From the NCBI RefSeq assembly GCF_002102265.1, contig NZ_LQPG01000016.1:1-61777 (forward strand): a stretch of DNA of 61,777 nt, written 5' to 3'. This DNA is from Mycolicibacter longobardus. Lineage in GTDB: Bacteria; Actinomycetota; Actinomycetes; Mycobacteriales; Mycobacteriaceae. Made by a program: the position numbers and the translations under genes. Below are positions 53,821 to 61,777 of this stretch, piece after piece. The notes beneath the pieces were generated by a model. It saw nothing but the letters and a program-made list of their open reading frames with translations, had not been told where the DNA came from and did not search any database. Numbering within the stretch: the stretch's first letter is position 1; every line of letters begins with the position of its first letter.

Positions 53821-55839
53821 TCAGCGCTGCTGCGCGCGATCGCGGCGGGCCATCTCGGCCAGCATCGCGTTGTAGGCGTCCAGGGCGGCGTCGTCGTCGC
53901 GCTCGGCGGCGCGGTCGAGTCGCCTCGCGAGGCGATCATCGCTGCGTTGCCACTGCAGCAACAACGCGATCATCACCATCAGCAGCGGCAATTCGCCTGC
54001 TGCCCAAGTGATGCCGCCACCCAGATGCTGGTCTCCGGCCAAGTCGGTGTGCCAGTCCAAGCCCAGGGCGCCGTAGAACCACTCCCCCAGAACCTTGTGC
54101 ATGCCCATCAGGAACACCCCGAAGAAGCCGTGCAGCGGCAGCGAGGCGAACACCACCGCCAGCTTCGCCAGCGGCGAGATGGGCCTCGGGGTGGGATCCA
54201 CCCCGATCACCACCCAGTAGAAGAGATAACCGCTGAGCAGGAAGTGCACATTCATCGCCAGATGCCCGGCGTGGCTGCCGACGATCGAGTCGAAAAGGCT
54301 GCTGAAGTACAGCCCGTAGAAGCCGACGACGAAGATCACCGCCGCGATGATCGGGTTGGTGAGGAACCGCGAGACCCGGCTGTGCAGCGCGGCCAAGAGC
54401 CATTCCCGCATCCCGGGCGGTTCACCGCGGCCGGCGACCGGCAGCGCCCGCAAGGCCAGCGTGGTCGGCCCGCCCAGCACCAGCAGGATCGGCACCAGCA
54501 TCGACAGCAGCATGTGCACGACCATGTGCATGCTGAACATCGCCGGCATGTAGCGGCCGGTGCCCGAGGAGGTGGCGAACAGCAGGATCAGGCAGCCCAG
54601 CAGCCAGGCCGTCGTGCGACCCGCCGGCCAAGCGTCGCCGCGGCGATGCAGCCGCAGCACACCGGCCAGGTACACGCCCGCCAGCACCAGCGCGGCGGTG
54701 CCGAAGACCACGTCGAAACGCCAGTCGAACAGGATCCGTGCCACCGTCGGCGGGCCGGCGAAGTCATAGCCGATCTTGACCATCGGGACCGACGGGTTGA
54801 GCACCGGCGGCGGGGGCGGCGGGGTGCGGCCCAGCCCGACCGCGACACCGAAGGTGATGGCGAATACCACGGCCTCGATCAGGGCCAGCCGGATCAGGGG
54901 GGCGCGCTTGTTCGGGTCTGCCTGCAGGGCCGCCACCCCGCGGCGACGCTGCGCCCAGCCGAGTGCGCCCAGCACACACAGCGCGACAAACTTGACCACC
55001 GCCAGCCGGCCGTACTCGCTGGTCAACAGCTCGGACGGAGCAAGTCGCACCAACGCGTTGAGTACCCCGGACAGCCCCATCGCCACAAAGCACCACAGCG
55101 CCACGGTGGAGAATCGCCGCGCCGCCAGATCGGCGTGTTCTCCGCCGCGCAGCGCGTGCACCAGCAGCGCCAGCAGGCCACCGGCCCACAGACCGGCCGC
55201 CACCAGGTGGATCAGCAGGCTGTTGGTGGCCAGGTCGTGCGATCCGCCGGCCGCCGAGTGCCCGGTCAACCCCAACGGGATCAGGGTCAGCAGCGAACCC
55301 GCCAACAGCACCGGTGTCCAGGACCAGCGCAGCACCGGCAGGCTGACCAGGGTCAGGACCGCGGCCAGCAGCGCGGTCCACCGCCAGGCCGATGCGGTGT
55401 CGACCAGCCCGGCCAGGGACCAGGCCGTCGCCGGATCGAGGAACTCCGACAGCGGGTGGCCGGAGACATCGGAGATGGTCAGCGGAACCAGCAGCGCGGC
55501 GCATACCGCCCACGTTCCCGACGCCGCCGTGCCCAATCGCAGTGCGCGGTAGCCGGCGACATCCAGGACGCCGCTCTGCTGGGGCGGCACCAGAAAGGCG
55601 GCGAGCAGAAACGAACCCACGGCCAGCACCGCGGCGATCTCGCCGGCCGCCCGCACAAAGGGCAGCCCCAGCGTGGTCACCGGACCCGGATCCGGCAGGC
55701 CGGTCGCGGTCAGGGCATCGGCCAACGACAGCGCGGCGATCCCGGCAGCGGTACACCCGGCAAGGATCGCCACCCCGGCCAGCACCGGCACAACTGTCGC
55801 CGAGCGAGCGCGGGTCGCTGGAGTCGCCGTCATGGCCAC
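53821..55839 (-). CDS. Fused CopD-like / CtaG-like copper and cytochrome c oxidase assembly membrane protein
   Basis: The 672-residue polytopic protein has an N-terminal half of the CopD type (LAGLVDTASAWRWTALLAA, GGLLALLVHALRGGEH) and a C-terminal caa3_CtaG half (FSMHMVVHMLLSMLVPILL, FGVFLMGMHKVLGEW). His and Met residues in the membrane fit copper handling for oxidase biogenesis. I recall a similar fusion (Rv0102) elsewhere in M. tuberculosis, so this copy is relocated or additional. GTG at 55839; an ATG two codons on is equally possible. Confidence 0.87.
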   Translation of the reverse strand: MAMTATPATRARSATVVPVLAGVAILAGCTAAGIAALSLADALTATGLPDPGPVTTLGLPFVRAAGEIAAVLAVGSFLLAAFLVPPQQSGVLDVAGYRALRLGTAASGTWAVCAALLVPLTISDVSGHPLSEFLDPATAWSLAGLVDTASAWRWTALLAAVLTLVSLPVLRWSWTPVLLAGSLLTLIPLGLTGHSAAGGSHDLATNSLLIHLVAAGLWAGGLLALLVHALRGGEHADLAARRFSTVALWCFVAMGLSGVLNALVRLAPSELLTSEYGRLAVVKFVALCVLGALGWAQRRRGVAALQADPNKRAPLIRLALIEAVVFAITFGVAVGLGRTPPPPPPVLNPSVPMVKIGYDFAGPPTVARILFDWRFDVVFGTAALVLAGVYLAGVLRLHRRGDAWPAGRTTAWLLGCLILLFATSSGTGRYMPAMFSMHMVVHMLLSMLVPILLVLGGPTTLALRALPVAGRGEPPGMREWLLAALHSRVSRFLTNPIIAAVIFVVGFYGLYFSSLFDSIVGSHAGHLAMNVHFLLSGYLFYWVVIGVDPTPRPISPLAKLAVVFASLPLHGFFGVFLMGMHKVLGEWFYGALGLDWHTDLAGDQHLGGGITWAAGELPLLMVMIALLLQWQRSDDRLARRLDRAAERDDDAALDAYNAMLAEMARRDRAQQR

Positions 55840-55887
55840 CAGCGTATGGTGCGCGCCCCCGACATCCCATATCGAGGCGCGGTGGCG

Positions 55888-58242
55888 CTACCTGCCCAAC
55901 CCCCGCCAATGCCGGCGCGCCTCGGTCTCCCTGGCGGCGAAGGCCTCCCGGGCGATGCGGGCGATGTGATCGGAGTCCCGCAGGATCTGCCGCAGTTCGC
56001 GCCGGAACGCTTTGCGGCGTTGCGTCAGATCCGGCGTGGTCTCCAGCAGGCCCTGGTCGGCGACCACCTGGCAGGCGGTCGCGAACAGCAGGGTGGACAC
56101 CGACTCGCTGCTGCGGACCCGGCCCTGCGCCACGTACTGGCGGCCGACTCCCAACGCCAACTGGGTCAGTTCCTTCTCGCCGATATTGTCCGGCGCGTCG
56201 CAGAGCACGTCGGCGATGATCGCGTAGGACTCGAAGAACACCCGCAGCATGACGTCGGAGGTCACCGGCCGCTTCTCCGACAGAATCCCGTCGATCTCGG
56301 CGCCGCCCGCGGCGACCCGGGTCTCCCAATCGGAGAACCAGGACATCTCCTCGGCGATGTTGTCGCGGAAGGCGGCCGAGTCGGCGAAGTAGAAGTCGAA
56401 CTTGAGCAGATCCCGCAGCCGCATCGCCTGGGTCCAGAACGCGTCCAGCCGGTCGCCTTCGCCACGGCCGGAGTGGGCCAGCGCCAGCTCCACGATCGAG
56501 GTCTCCAGGAACGCGTGGATCACCGAGTTGCGGTAGAAGGACGCGGCGTGCTCGTCCTCGGGAGCGATCCGCCACACCGACTCGCGCCCGCCGTCGACGC
56601 GGGTGACGGGATGCCCGTTGGACAGTGCGTCCACCGCCGCGCGCACCCCGTCCCGGCTGCGCAGCCGAAGCGCGCTGGTGGAGATCGGGGTCTGCTTGCG
56701 TTCCAGGTAATCCAGACCTGCTTGCAGCGAATGGTGGATCTGCTCGAGCGTCAGCGCCAGCCCGTGCGTGGTCAGCAGCAGCGCGGACACCAGGCCGGTT
56801 GCGCTGATCGGCGTGACGCGCTGAATCCGCCAGGCCACCTCGATGGCCATCTTCTGCATGGCCAGGCGTTTGGCGTCCGGATCGGTCGCCGTCGGACCGT
56901 CGGGGGAACCGAGGTACTGGCGCATCGACACCGCCTCGGGGAAACGCACGTAGATCTTTCCGTAATTGCGTTCGCCCTGCGCCTTGATGAACCGGTACAG
57001 CCAGCCGATGCCCTCCGGGGTCTTCTCCCCACCGCGGGCGTAGGCGGCATACTCGGCAGTCTCATGCAGCTGGTCGAAACTGATCGAAACACCTTGCAAA
57101 AGAACGTCTTCGGTGCGGTCATCCAGGTAGGCGTCGGCAACGTAGGTCATCAGCCCGAGCTTGGGCGGCAGCATCTTGCCGGTGCGCGACCGGGTGCCCT
57201 CGATTGACCAGCTCAGGTTGAACCGCTTCTCCATCACATAGCCGACGTACTCCTTGAGCACGTACTTGTAGAGCGGGTTGTTGCCGATGCTGCGCCGAAT
57301 GAAGATCACACCGGAGCGCCGCAGCAACGGTCCCATCAACCCGAAAGACAGGTTGATCCCCGCGAATACGTGCACCGGTGGCAGCCGGTTCTCCTGCATC
57401 GCCACCGGCATGACCGCGCCGTCGATGTAGGACCGGTGGGAGAACAGCAGCACCGCGGGATGGTTTTCCAGCGCGGTGCGCAGCGCGGCGACCTGATATT
57501 CGTCGTAGTCGATCTCGGGATCGAAGCCGCGGCTGAGCATCCTGGTCAGTACGCCCACCAGGTCGACAGAGACCCGGCTCCAGCCGGTGGACAGCTCGTC
57601 GAGCATCTTGCCGGCCTCTTCGAGCGTGGCACCCGGAATGGCCTTCAGTCCGTCGCGAAACCGGGTGGACGCCAGGATCTCCGGCTTCACCAGCCGCGGT
57701 GACTTGTACTGCGGACCCAGAATCCGGTACTCGGCGCGTTCCAGCGCCAGCACCGCCCGGCGGGTGACGAAGTTCGCGAAGTCCCGCGGATTGTCGCCGA
57801 CGGTGTTCTCGCTCCACTGCCGGCGCAACTCGGCCACGCTGGCCGGCTCGCCGACCACCACCCGGGCCAGCGCCGACTCGGTGCGCATGATCTGCCGCTG
57901 CTGGCGTTCACTGGGCCGGTAGGGATTCCAGCCGGGCAGCAACGCGACCACCCGCTTCAACGCGGAGGCCTCGGCACGCGGCATCCAGAACACCCGCACC
58001 GGCAGGATCGACCGCTTCTCGTCACGTTCGAGCTGCCCGACCAGCCGAGCCATCGCCGCGGGCGGCCGGTCGGACCGGTCGAGCTCCAGCAGTTCGATGC
58101 GGCCGCCGGGCCGGGCGTCGCGGTAGCGTTCCAGCCACTCATGAACGAGGTCGGCCTCCACCGGCGACGACACGTAGGCCAGCACCAGCGTGTCGTCGGT
58201 CGTGGTGGACCCAGCGGGGTCGGTGGCCGGTGATGTCGTCAC
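55888..58242 (-). CDS. plsB2: Glycerol-3-phosphate 1-O-acyltransferase
   Basis: PlsB transfers an acyl group to glycerol-3-phosphate, the first step of phospholipid and triacylglycerol synthesis. The 784-residue protein has the catalytic HxxxxD as [13 protein letters not shown], then VIFIRRSIG and [16 protein letters not shown]. The GTG at 58242 overlaps the plsC stop (GTGA); the upstream extension of the frame is the antisense image of the plsC Lys/Ala tail and is excluded. It closes the three-gene lipid operon. Confidence 0.94.
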   Translation of the reverse strand: MTTSPATDPAGSTTTDDTLVLAYVSSPVEADLVHEWLERYRDARPGGRIELLELDRSDRPPAAMARLVGQLERDEKRSILPVRVFWMPRAEASALKRVVALLPGWNPYRPSERQQRQIMRTESALARVVVGEPASVAELRRQWSENTVGDNPRDFANFVTRRAVLALERAEYRILGPQYKSPRLVKPEILASTRFRDGLKAIPGATLEEAGKMLDELSTGWSRVSVDLVGVLTRMLSRGFDPEIDYDEYQVAALRTALENHPAVLLFSHRSYIDGAVMPVAMQENRLPPVHVFAGINLSFGLMGPLLRRSGVIFIRRSIGNNPLYKYVLKEYVGYVMEKRFNLSWSIEGTRSRTGKMLPPKLGLMTYVADAYLDDRTEDVLLQGVSISFDQLHETAEYAAYARGGEKTPEGIGWLYRFIKAQGERNYGKIYVRFPEAVSMRQYLGSPDGPTATDPDAKRLAMQKMAIEVAWRIQRVTPISATGLVSALLLTTHGLALTLEQIHHSLQAGLDYLERKQTPISTSALRLRSRDGVRAAVDALSNGHPVTRVDGGRESVWRIAPEDEHAASFYRNSVIHAFLETSIVELALAHSGRGEGDRLDAFWTQAMRLRDLLKFDFYFADSAAFRDNIAEEMSWFSDWETRVAAGGAEIDGILSEKRPVTSDVMLRVFFESYAIIADVLCDAPDNIGEKELTQLALGVGRQYVAQGRVRSSESVSTLLFATACQVVADQGLLETTPDLTQRRKAFRRELRQILRDSDHIARIAREAFAARETEARRHWRGLGR

Positions 58243-59849
58243 TGTCGCCCCTTCGGAGCCGGCGGCTTTTTGGCCGGAGCCTTCTTGGCGGCAGTCTTCT
58301 TGGCGGGCGACTTCTTGGCCGCAGCCTTCTTCGCCGGCGCCTTCTTCGCCGGCTTGGCCGGCTTGCGCGGCCACTCCGGCAACTCGTCGACCGGCCAGTC
58401 GGCCAGCGTGTCCAGGTACAGCTGACGCACCTCCGCGATCCGCTCCGGCAGCGTCTCGACCGTCCAATCGTCGACCGAGATCGGCGGGAACACCGCGACG
58501 TCGACGGTGCCGGGGTTGGCGCTCACCGAGTCCCGCGCGGCGACCACCTCGGCGTTGCGGATCACGATCGGCACTATCGGGATCCCGGCCGCCATCGCGA
58601 TCCGGAAGGGGCCTTTCTTGAACGGCCCCACCCCGGTGGTGTCGACCCGGGTGCCCTCGGGCGCGATCACCACCGACAGGCCGCGCTTGGCGCGTTCCTC
58701 CACCTGGTGCAGTGATTCCACCGCGGACGCGGCGTCGTCCCGGTCGATGAACACCATGTCGGTCAACTTTCCCAGCGGGCCGGCGATCGGGTCGCGCTCC
58801 AACTCCCGTTTGCCGACGCTGATCCAGTTGTCCCGCACCAGCGACGCGGTGATGACCGGGTCGACCTGGTTGCGGTGGTTGAAGATGAATACCGCCGGCC
58901 TGGCCGCGGTGAGGTTTTCCTTGCCGATCACGTTGAGCCGCACACCGTTCAGGCCCAGCAGCAGCTGCGGGAAGTTCGCGGTGAAGAAGTTGACACCCCG
59001 GCGGCGGCTGCCGCTCAACAGCCCCAACCCGATCGCCCCGGCACCCACCGGGACCATCGAGGAAATTCCGGCCAGGTTCCGCAGCTGGCCGACAACGCTG
59101 CTGCCGCGGCTGCTGAACCGCAGGATCGGCCAGCCGCGCTTACGGGCGACCGAGGCCATCTTGCCCTCGGGGTTGGTCGGCCTGGGGTTGCCGACCAGAT
59201 GCATCAACGCGACGTCCTCGTCCCCGTCGGCGTAGAAGTAACTGTCCTGCAGGTCGATGTCATGTTCAGCGGCGAACTTCTGTACCGCGGCCGCCTTGCC
59301 GGGCCCCCACAGGATCGGTTCGACCACCTCGCCGGTGAGCACACCGTCCTGATCCGTCACGAACACGTTGGTGAGCGTGTTGGTGATGCCCAGAAAACGG
59401 GCCACCGGTTCCACTTGGATGGTCAGCGCCGAGGAACTCAGCACCACGGTGTGCCCACACGCCTGGTGCGCCCGCACCAGTTCCCGCATCTCCGGGTAGA
59501 TGCGCCCGGCGATCTTCTGGACGAACAGCCGCTCACCGATCTCATCGAGGTCACTGATCGAGCGGCCGCGCAAGGCCGACGACGCCGTGGCGATGAGCTC
59601 TTCGAACTCGATGCGGCCGAGTTGGTGGTTGAGCCCGGCCTGGATCATGCCGAACAACTCCCCCAACCCCATGTCGCGTCGCCGGAATCGTTCCCGGGTG
59701 AGGATGACGGCGGTGAAACCCGCCACCAAGGTGCCGTCGAGATCGAAGAACGCGCCGATCTTGGGTCCGGGCGGGCTGGAGGCGATCTCGGCCACCGAGC
59801 CGGGCAACCGCATGTTCCGCGCCGGCGGTGACTTCCGGTCGTCGGTCAT
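58239..59849 (-). CDS. plsC: Fused HAD phosphatase / 1-acylglycerol-3-phosphate acyltransferase
   Basis: The 536-residue protein joins an N-terminal HAD domain (DLDGTLV near residue 36; [27 protein letters not shown]) to a PlsC acyltransferase ([10 protein letters not shown] as the NHxxxxD site, EGTRVDTTG). The last ~45 residues are a histone-H1-like Lys/Ala/Pro tail of PAKK/AAKK repeats. The HAD part is often annotated SerB-like, but its fusion suggests a lipid phosphate substrate. It overlaps both neighbours (ATGA, GTGA). Confidence 0.92.
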   Translation of the reverse strand: MTDDRKSPPARNMRLPGSVAEIASSPPGPKIGAFFDLDGTLVAGFTAVILTRERFRRRDMGLGELFGMIQAGLNHQLGRIEFEELIATASSALRGRSISDLDEIGERLFVQKIAGRIYPEMRELVRAHQACGHTVVLSSSALTIQVEPVARFLGITNTLTNVFVTDQDGVLTGEVVEPILWGPGKAAAVQKFAAEHDIDLQDSYFYADGDEDVALMHLVGNPRPTNPEGKMASVARKRGWPILRFSSRGSSVVGQLRNLAGISSMVPVGAGAIGLGLLSGSRRRGVNFFTANFPQLLLGLNGVRLNVIGKENLTAARPAVFIFNHRNQVDPVITASLVRDNWISVGKRELERDPIAGPLGKLTDMVFIDRDDAASAVESLHQVEERAKRGLSVVIAPEGTRVDTTGVGPFKKGPFRIAMAAGIPIVPIVIRNAEVVAARDSVSANPGTVDVAVFPPISVDDWTVETLPERIAEVRQLYLDTLADWPVDELPEWPRKPAKPAKKAPAKKAAAKKSPAKKTAAKKAPAKKPPAPKGRQ

Positions 59850-61294
59850 GATTGAGCACCCGGATCGAACGATGCCGGCACACAGTGCGGCGCCGGATCG
59901 CCGGCCAGCGCCAACACCTCGTCGAATCCCTGCACCAGGCAGGCGGCGAACAGTTTCTCGTCGCGGACGGCGGCTCGGTCATAGCGCACCGTGATGGTGC
60001 ACTCGCCACCACGCGAGAGCAGCACCACCATCATCGCCACACCCGGCAGCGGACCGATTCCGTAGTGTCGCAGCACTTTCGCCCCGGCAATGTAGGTCTC
60101 ACCGGGGTAGAACGCGATGTTGCTGGCCTGCACATCGGCCCCGACCACCGACTCGGTCATCTTCTCCAGCACCGGAGTCGGGAACACGCTCAGCAGCGGC
60201 GCGAGGGACCCGATGACGTCCATCGCCGGCTCGTCGCGCCGCTGGGTCATCTGGGCCCGGATCCGCTTCATCCGCTCCACCGGGTCGGCGACCCCGACCG
60301 GGGCGGCCAGGTTCACCCCGGTGAACCGGTTGCCCCCGGCAGGGTCGGCTTCGGCTCGCAGGTTCACCGGGATCGCCATCGGCAAAGTGGCGATCGGCAC
60401 ACCCAGCGCCCGGTGGTAACGCCCCAGCGCACCGGAGAGCGCGGCCAGGTAGGCGTCGTTGATCGATCCGCCGCCGGCCTTGGCGGCCCGGTGCAGATCC
60501 GACAGCCGGATGTCGAGCGCTTCGGTGCGGCTGGTCAGGCTGCGCCGCCGCAGCAGCGGCGAGGGTTCGGCCGCCTGGCTCATCACCCGGGCACCCGAGC
60601 GGGCGTAGGTGATGGCGCCGGTCACCGCCGACAACGGGTCACGCACCGTGCGGGTTGCCATCGAAAACACTCCCAACAGCGCGTCGCGGGTACCCCCGAG
60701 CACCGCTGCGGGAAGGTGGTTGATGCCGTCGCGCATCAGGTCGCCTGCCGTCAGGTCCTGCGGCACGGGTTGCGGCGGCATCGCGCGGGCGGGCGGGTCG
60801 CGTTCCAGGTCGTAGATCTGACCGAACATCTCGGCGCTGCCGACACCGTCGGTGACGGCGTGACTCAGGTGCAGCAACGTGGCGGCACGCCCGTCAGCCA
60901 GCCCCTCCACCAGCGTCGCGGCCCACAGCGGCCGCTGGATGTCCAGCGGCGACTGCAGGCTCACCTCGGCCAGGTCGAGCACCTCGCGCAATCCGCCGGG
61001 TGCGGGAACCCGAACCCTCCGGACGTGAAAGTCGAGGTTGAAGTCGGGGTCCACCACCCAGCGCGGCGCCGCCGTGGGCAGCGTGGGCACCACCACCTTC
61101 TGACGCAACCGCAGCACTCGTCGGGAGACGTTCTCGAACAGGCTCCGGAAGCGATCCCAGTCCGGGGTGGTGTCGAGCAACTCCAGACCCATGATCCCCG
61201 AACGGGTCCGCGGATTGGCCTCGCCGCGGTGCAGCAGATAGTCGACAGCGCCCAGTTCGGTGGGCAGGCCCGCGGCGTCGACGAGGTCACCCAC
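59846..61294 (-). CDS. Wax ester synthase / diacylglycerol acyltransferase family protein
   Basis: The 482-residue protein is of the WS/DGAT (Tgs) family with ELGAVDYLLHRGEANPRT at the start and PLWAATLVEGL. Its active-site segment reads LHLSHAVTDGVG, so the usual HHxxxDG is SHxxxDG with the first His replaced by Ser and the catalytic second His kept. The C-terminal half has NDAYLAALSGALGRYH and VNLRAE. GTG start. Its stop overlaps plsC (ATGA), putting it first in the operon. Confidence 0.9.
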   Translation of the reverse strand: MGDLVDAAGLPTELGAVDYLLHRGEANPRTRSGIMGLELLDTTPDWDRFRSLFENVSRRVLRLRQKVVVPTLPTAAPRWVVDPDFNLDFHVRRVRVPAPGGLREVLDLAEVSLQSPLDIQRPLWAATLVEGLADGRAATLLHLSHAVTDGVGSAEMFGQIYDLERDPPARAMPPQPVPQDLTAGDLMRDGINHLPAAVLGGTRDALLGVFSMATRTVRDPLSAVTGAITYARSGARVMSQAAEPSPLLRRRSLTSRTEALDIRLSDLHRAAKAGGGSINDAYLAALSGALGRYHRALGVPIATLPMAIPVNLRAEADPAGGNRFTGVNLAAPVGVADPVERMKRIRAQMTQRRDEPAMDVIGSLAPLLSVFPTPVLEKMTESVVGADVQASNIAFYPGETYIAGAKVLRHYGIGPLPGVAMMVVLLSRGGECTITVRYDRAAVRDEKLFAACLVQGFDEVLALAGDPAPHCVPASFDPGAQS

Positions 61295-61617
61295 GTGCAG
61301 CTCCCAACTCGGATTTACCGCCTTGGCCTACCCGGCGTACCGACGCTGACACCACCACGCACCCCTTCAGATTCGCACCCGTCACGAGCACCATTCAACG
61401 CTAATTGTTGGCCCGCGGCGACGGGTGTCGATTGTGCAGATCCGGCTTCCGGCCGGCGAAACGAATTGCCGTGTTGGCAGGTTGAATTGGAATCGGCGGT
61501 TCAGCGAGGCTCGACGAAGGAGAGGCGAAGCTGGAAGCGCCGCATGAACCCGGCTGCTGCCCCGTTGCTCGGCCGACGCCGATCCGCCGCCACCAGCGGA
61601 TAAACTGGGTCTGCATC
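61295..61617. other. Intergenic region between the WS/DGAT-like gene and tRNA-Arg
   Basis: No supportable gene is present. It should contain the divergent promoters of the lipid operon (minus) and tRNA-Arg (plus). It also carries copy B of the 59-bp dispersed repeat at 61494-61552. Minus-strand frames across it read through the repeat and the tRNA and are not genes. Confidence 0.7.
61494..61552. repeat. Dispersed ~59-bp repeat, copy B
   Basis: Matches 34617-34675 in aglA at 54 of 59 positions. Inside, GGTTCA (from 61498) and TGAACC (to 61550) are inverted ends, and the flanking GCG/CGC-rich parts extend the partial palindrome. It lies 66 bp upstream of tRNA-Arg. Confidence 0.88.
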
Positions 61618-61691
61618 GCCTCCGTAGCTCAGGTGGATAGAGCACATGACTTCTAATCTTGTGGTCGCAGGTTCGAGTCCTGCCGGGGGCA
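61618..61691 (+). tRNA. tRNA-Arg (anticodon TCT)
   Basis: A 74-nt cloverleaf starts GCCTCCGTAGCTCAGG, with acceptor GCCTCCG/CGGGGGC (one G-U pair), T-arm GCAGG-TTCGAGT-CCTGC and anticodon loop CTTCTAA (anticodon TCT). The anticodon stem CATGA/TCTTG has one T-T mismatch in the middle. Such tRNA ends are frequent integration sites. Confidence 0.93.
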
Positions 61692-61710
61692 CGTCAGCTG
61701 TGTATTACGT

Positions 61711-61774
61711 CGGGTGATGCTTGACGTTTCGGCTTCGGGTGATGCTTGACAGTGTTTCGGCTGATGCTTGTCAG
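61711..61774. repeat. Three direct repeats at the right window edge
   Basis: The 15-mer CGGGTGATGCTTGAC occurs at 61711-61725 and 61736-61750 (25-bp period). A shortened third copy, GATGCTTGTCAG, starts at 61763. They begin 20 bp past tRNA-Arg. TGCTTGACA also occurs at 59-67. Iterated transposase-binding sites at an insertion-element end are possible. Confidence 0.65.
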
Positions 61775-61777
61775 TTG

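Noticed and set aside
58242..58467. 75-residue N-terminal extension of PlsB2
   Set aside because: It is a shifted reading of the Lys/Ala tail of plsC; the GTG overlapping the plsC stop is the expected start.
61382..61692. Minus-strand ORFs across the 61494 repeat and tRNA-Arg
   Set aside because: They read through a tRNA and a dispersed repeat; no ribosome site or family match.

Overview
The window is high-GC actinobacterial chromosome, almost certainly from a non-tuberculous Mycobacterium or close relative. The evidence is gene content and order: from memory, it follows the M. tuberculosis order from proB (Rv2439c) to the wax ester synthase-like gene (Rv2484c) nearly gene for gene. No database search was run, so locus comparisons rest on recalled synteny and protein signatures.

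Layout. 1-100: edge of an unidentified sequence, possibly a mobile-element junction. 101-11576, minus strand: proB, obg, rpmA, rplU, rne, ndk, a DUF4233 membrane protein, folC and valS, with several 4-bp start/stop overlaps. 11611-13983: an intrinsic terminator, a DUF937 protein, a saccharopine-dehydrogenase-like reductase and a compact resuscitation-promoting factor. An 820-bp noncoding stretch follows, with a structured leader and a CRP-like palindrome. 14805-24009: mobA, korB-korA, clpX, a plus-strand homocysteine methyltransferase, clpP2-clpP1 and tig. tRNA-Pro and tRNA-Gly follow. 24375-35751: an esterase, nei1, rpiB, a thioredoxin-fold oxidoreductase, a DUF1304 protein, pepN, a putative HExxH protein, a two-gene respiratory-accessory pair, an HNH protein, glbO and aglA. 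35764-39688: a hydrolase/TetR divergent pair and LemA/DUF2207. 39789-47356: thioesterase, the giant NAD-glutamate dehydrogenase, ettA and ssbB.

47507-55839 is an accessory block: a lipoprotein, an MFS transporter, a reductase cluster, a TetR repressor and a CopD/CtaG membrane protein. It sits where I recall IS6110 in M. tuberculosis H37Rv. 55888-61294 is a glycerolipid operon (WS/DGAT-like gene, plsC, plsB2) with overlapping reading frames. A tRNA-Arg and iterated repeats close the window.

The most notable non-obvious signals are three. First, a ~59-bp dispersed repeat has one copy inserted in frame inside aglA and another upstream of tRNA-Arg. Second, four copies of a 15-17 bp operator-like element lie in two promoter regions and tie the TetR gene at 53239 to its divergent SDR and to a distal three-gene reductase operon. 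Third, the leader of the Rpf gene contains mutually exclusive hairpins, with a CRP-type palindrome further upstream.
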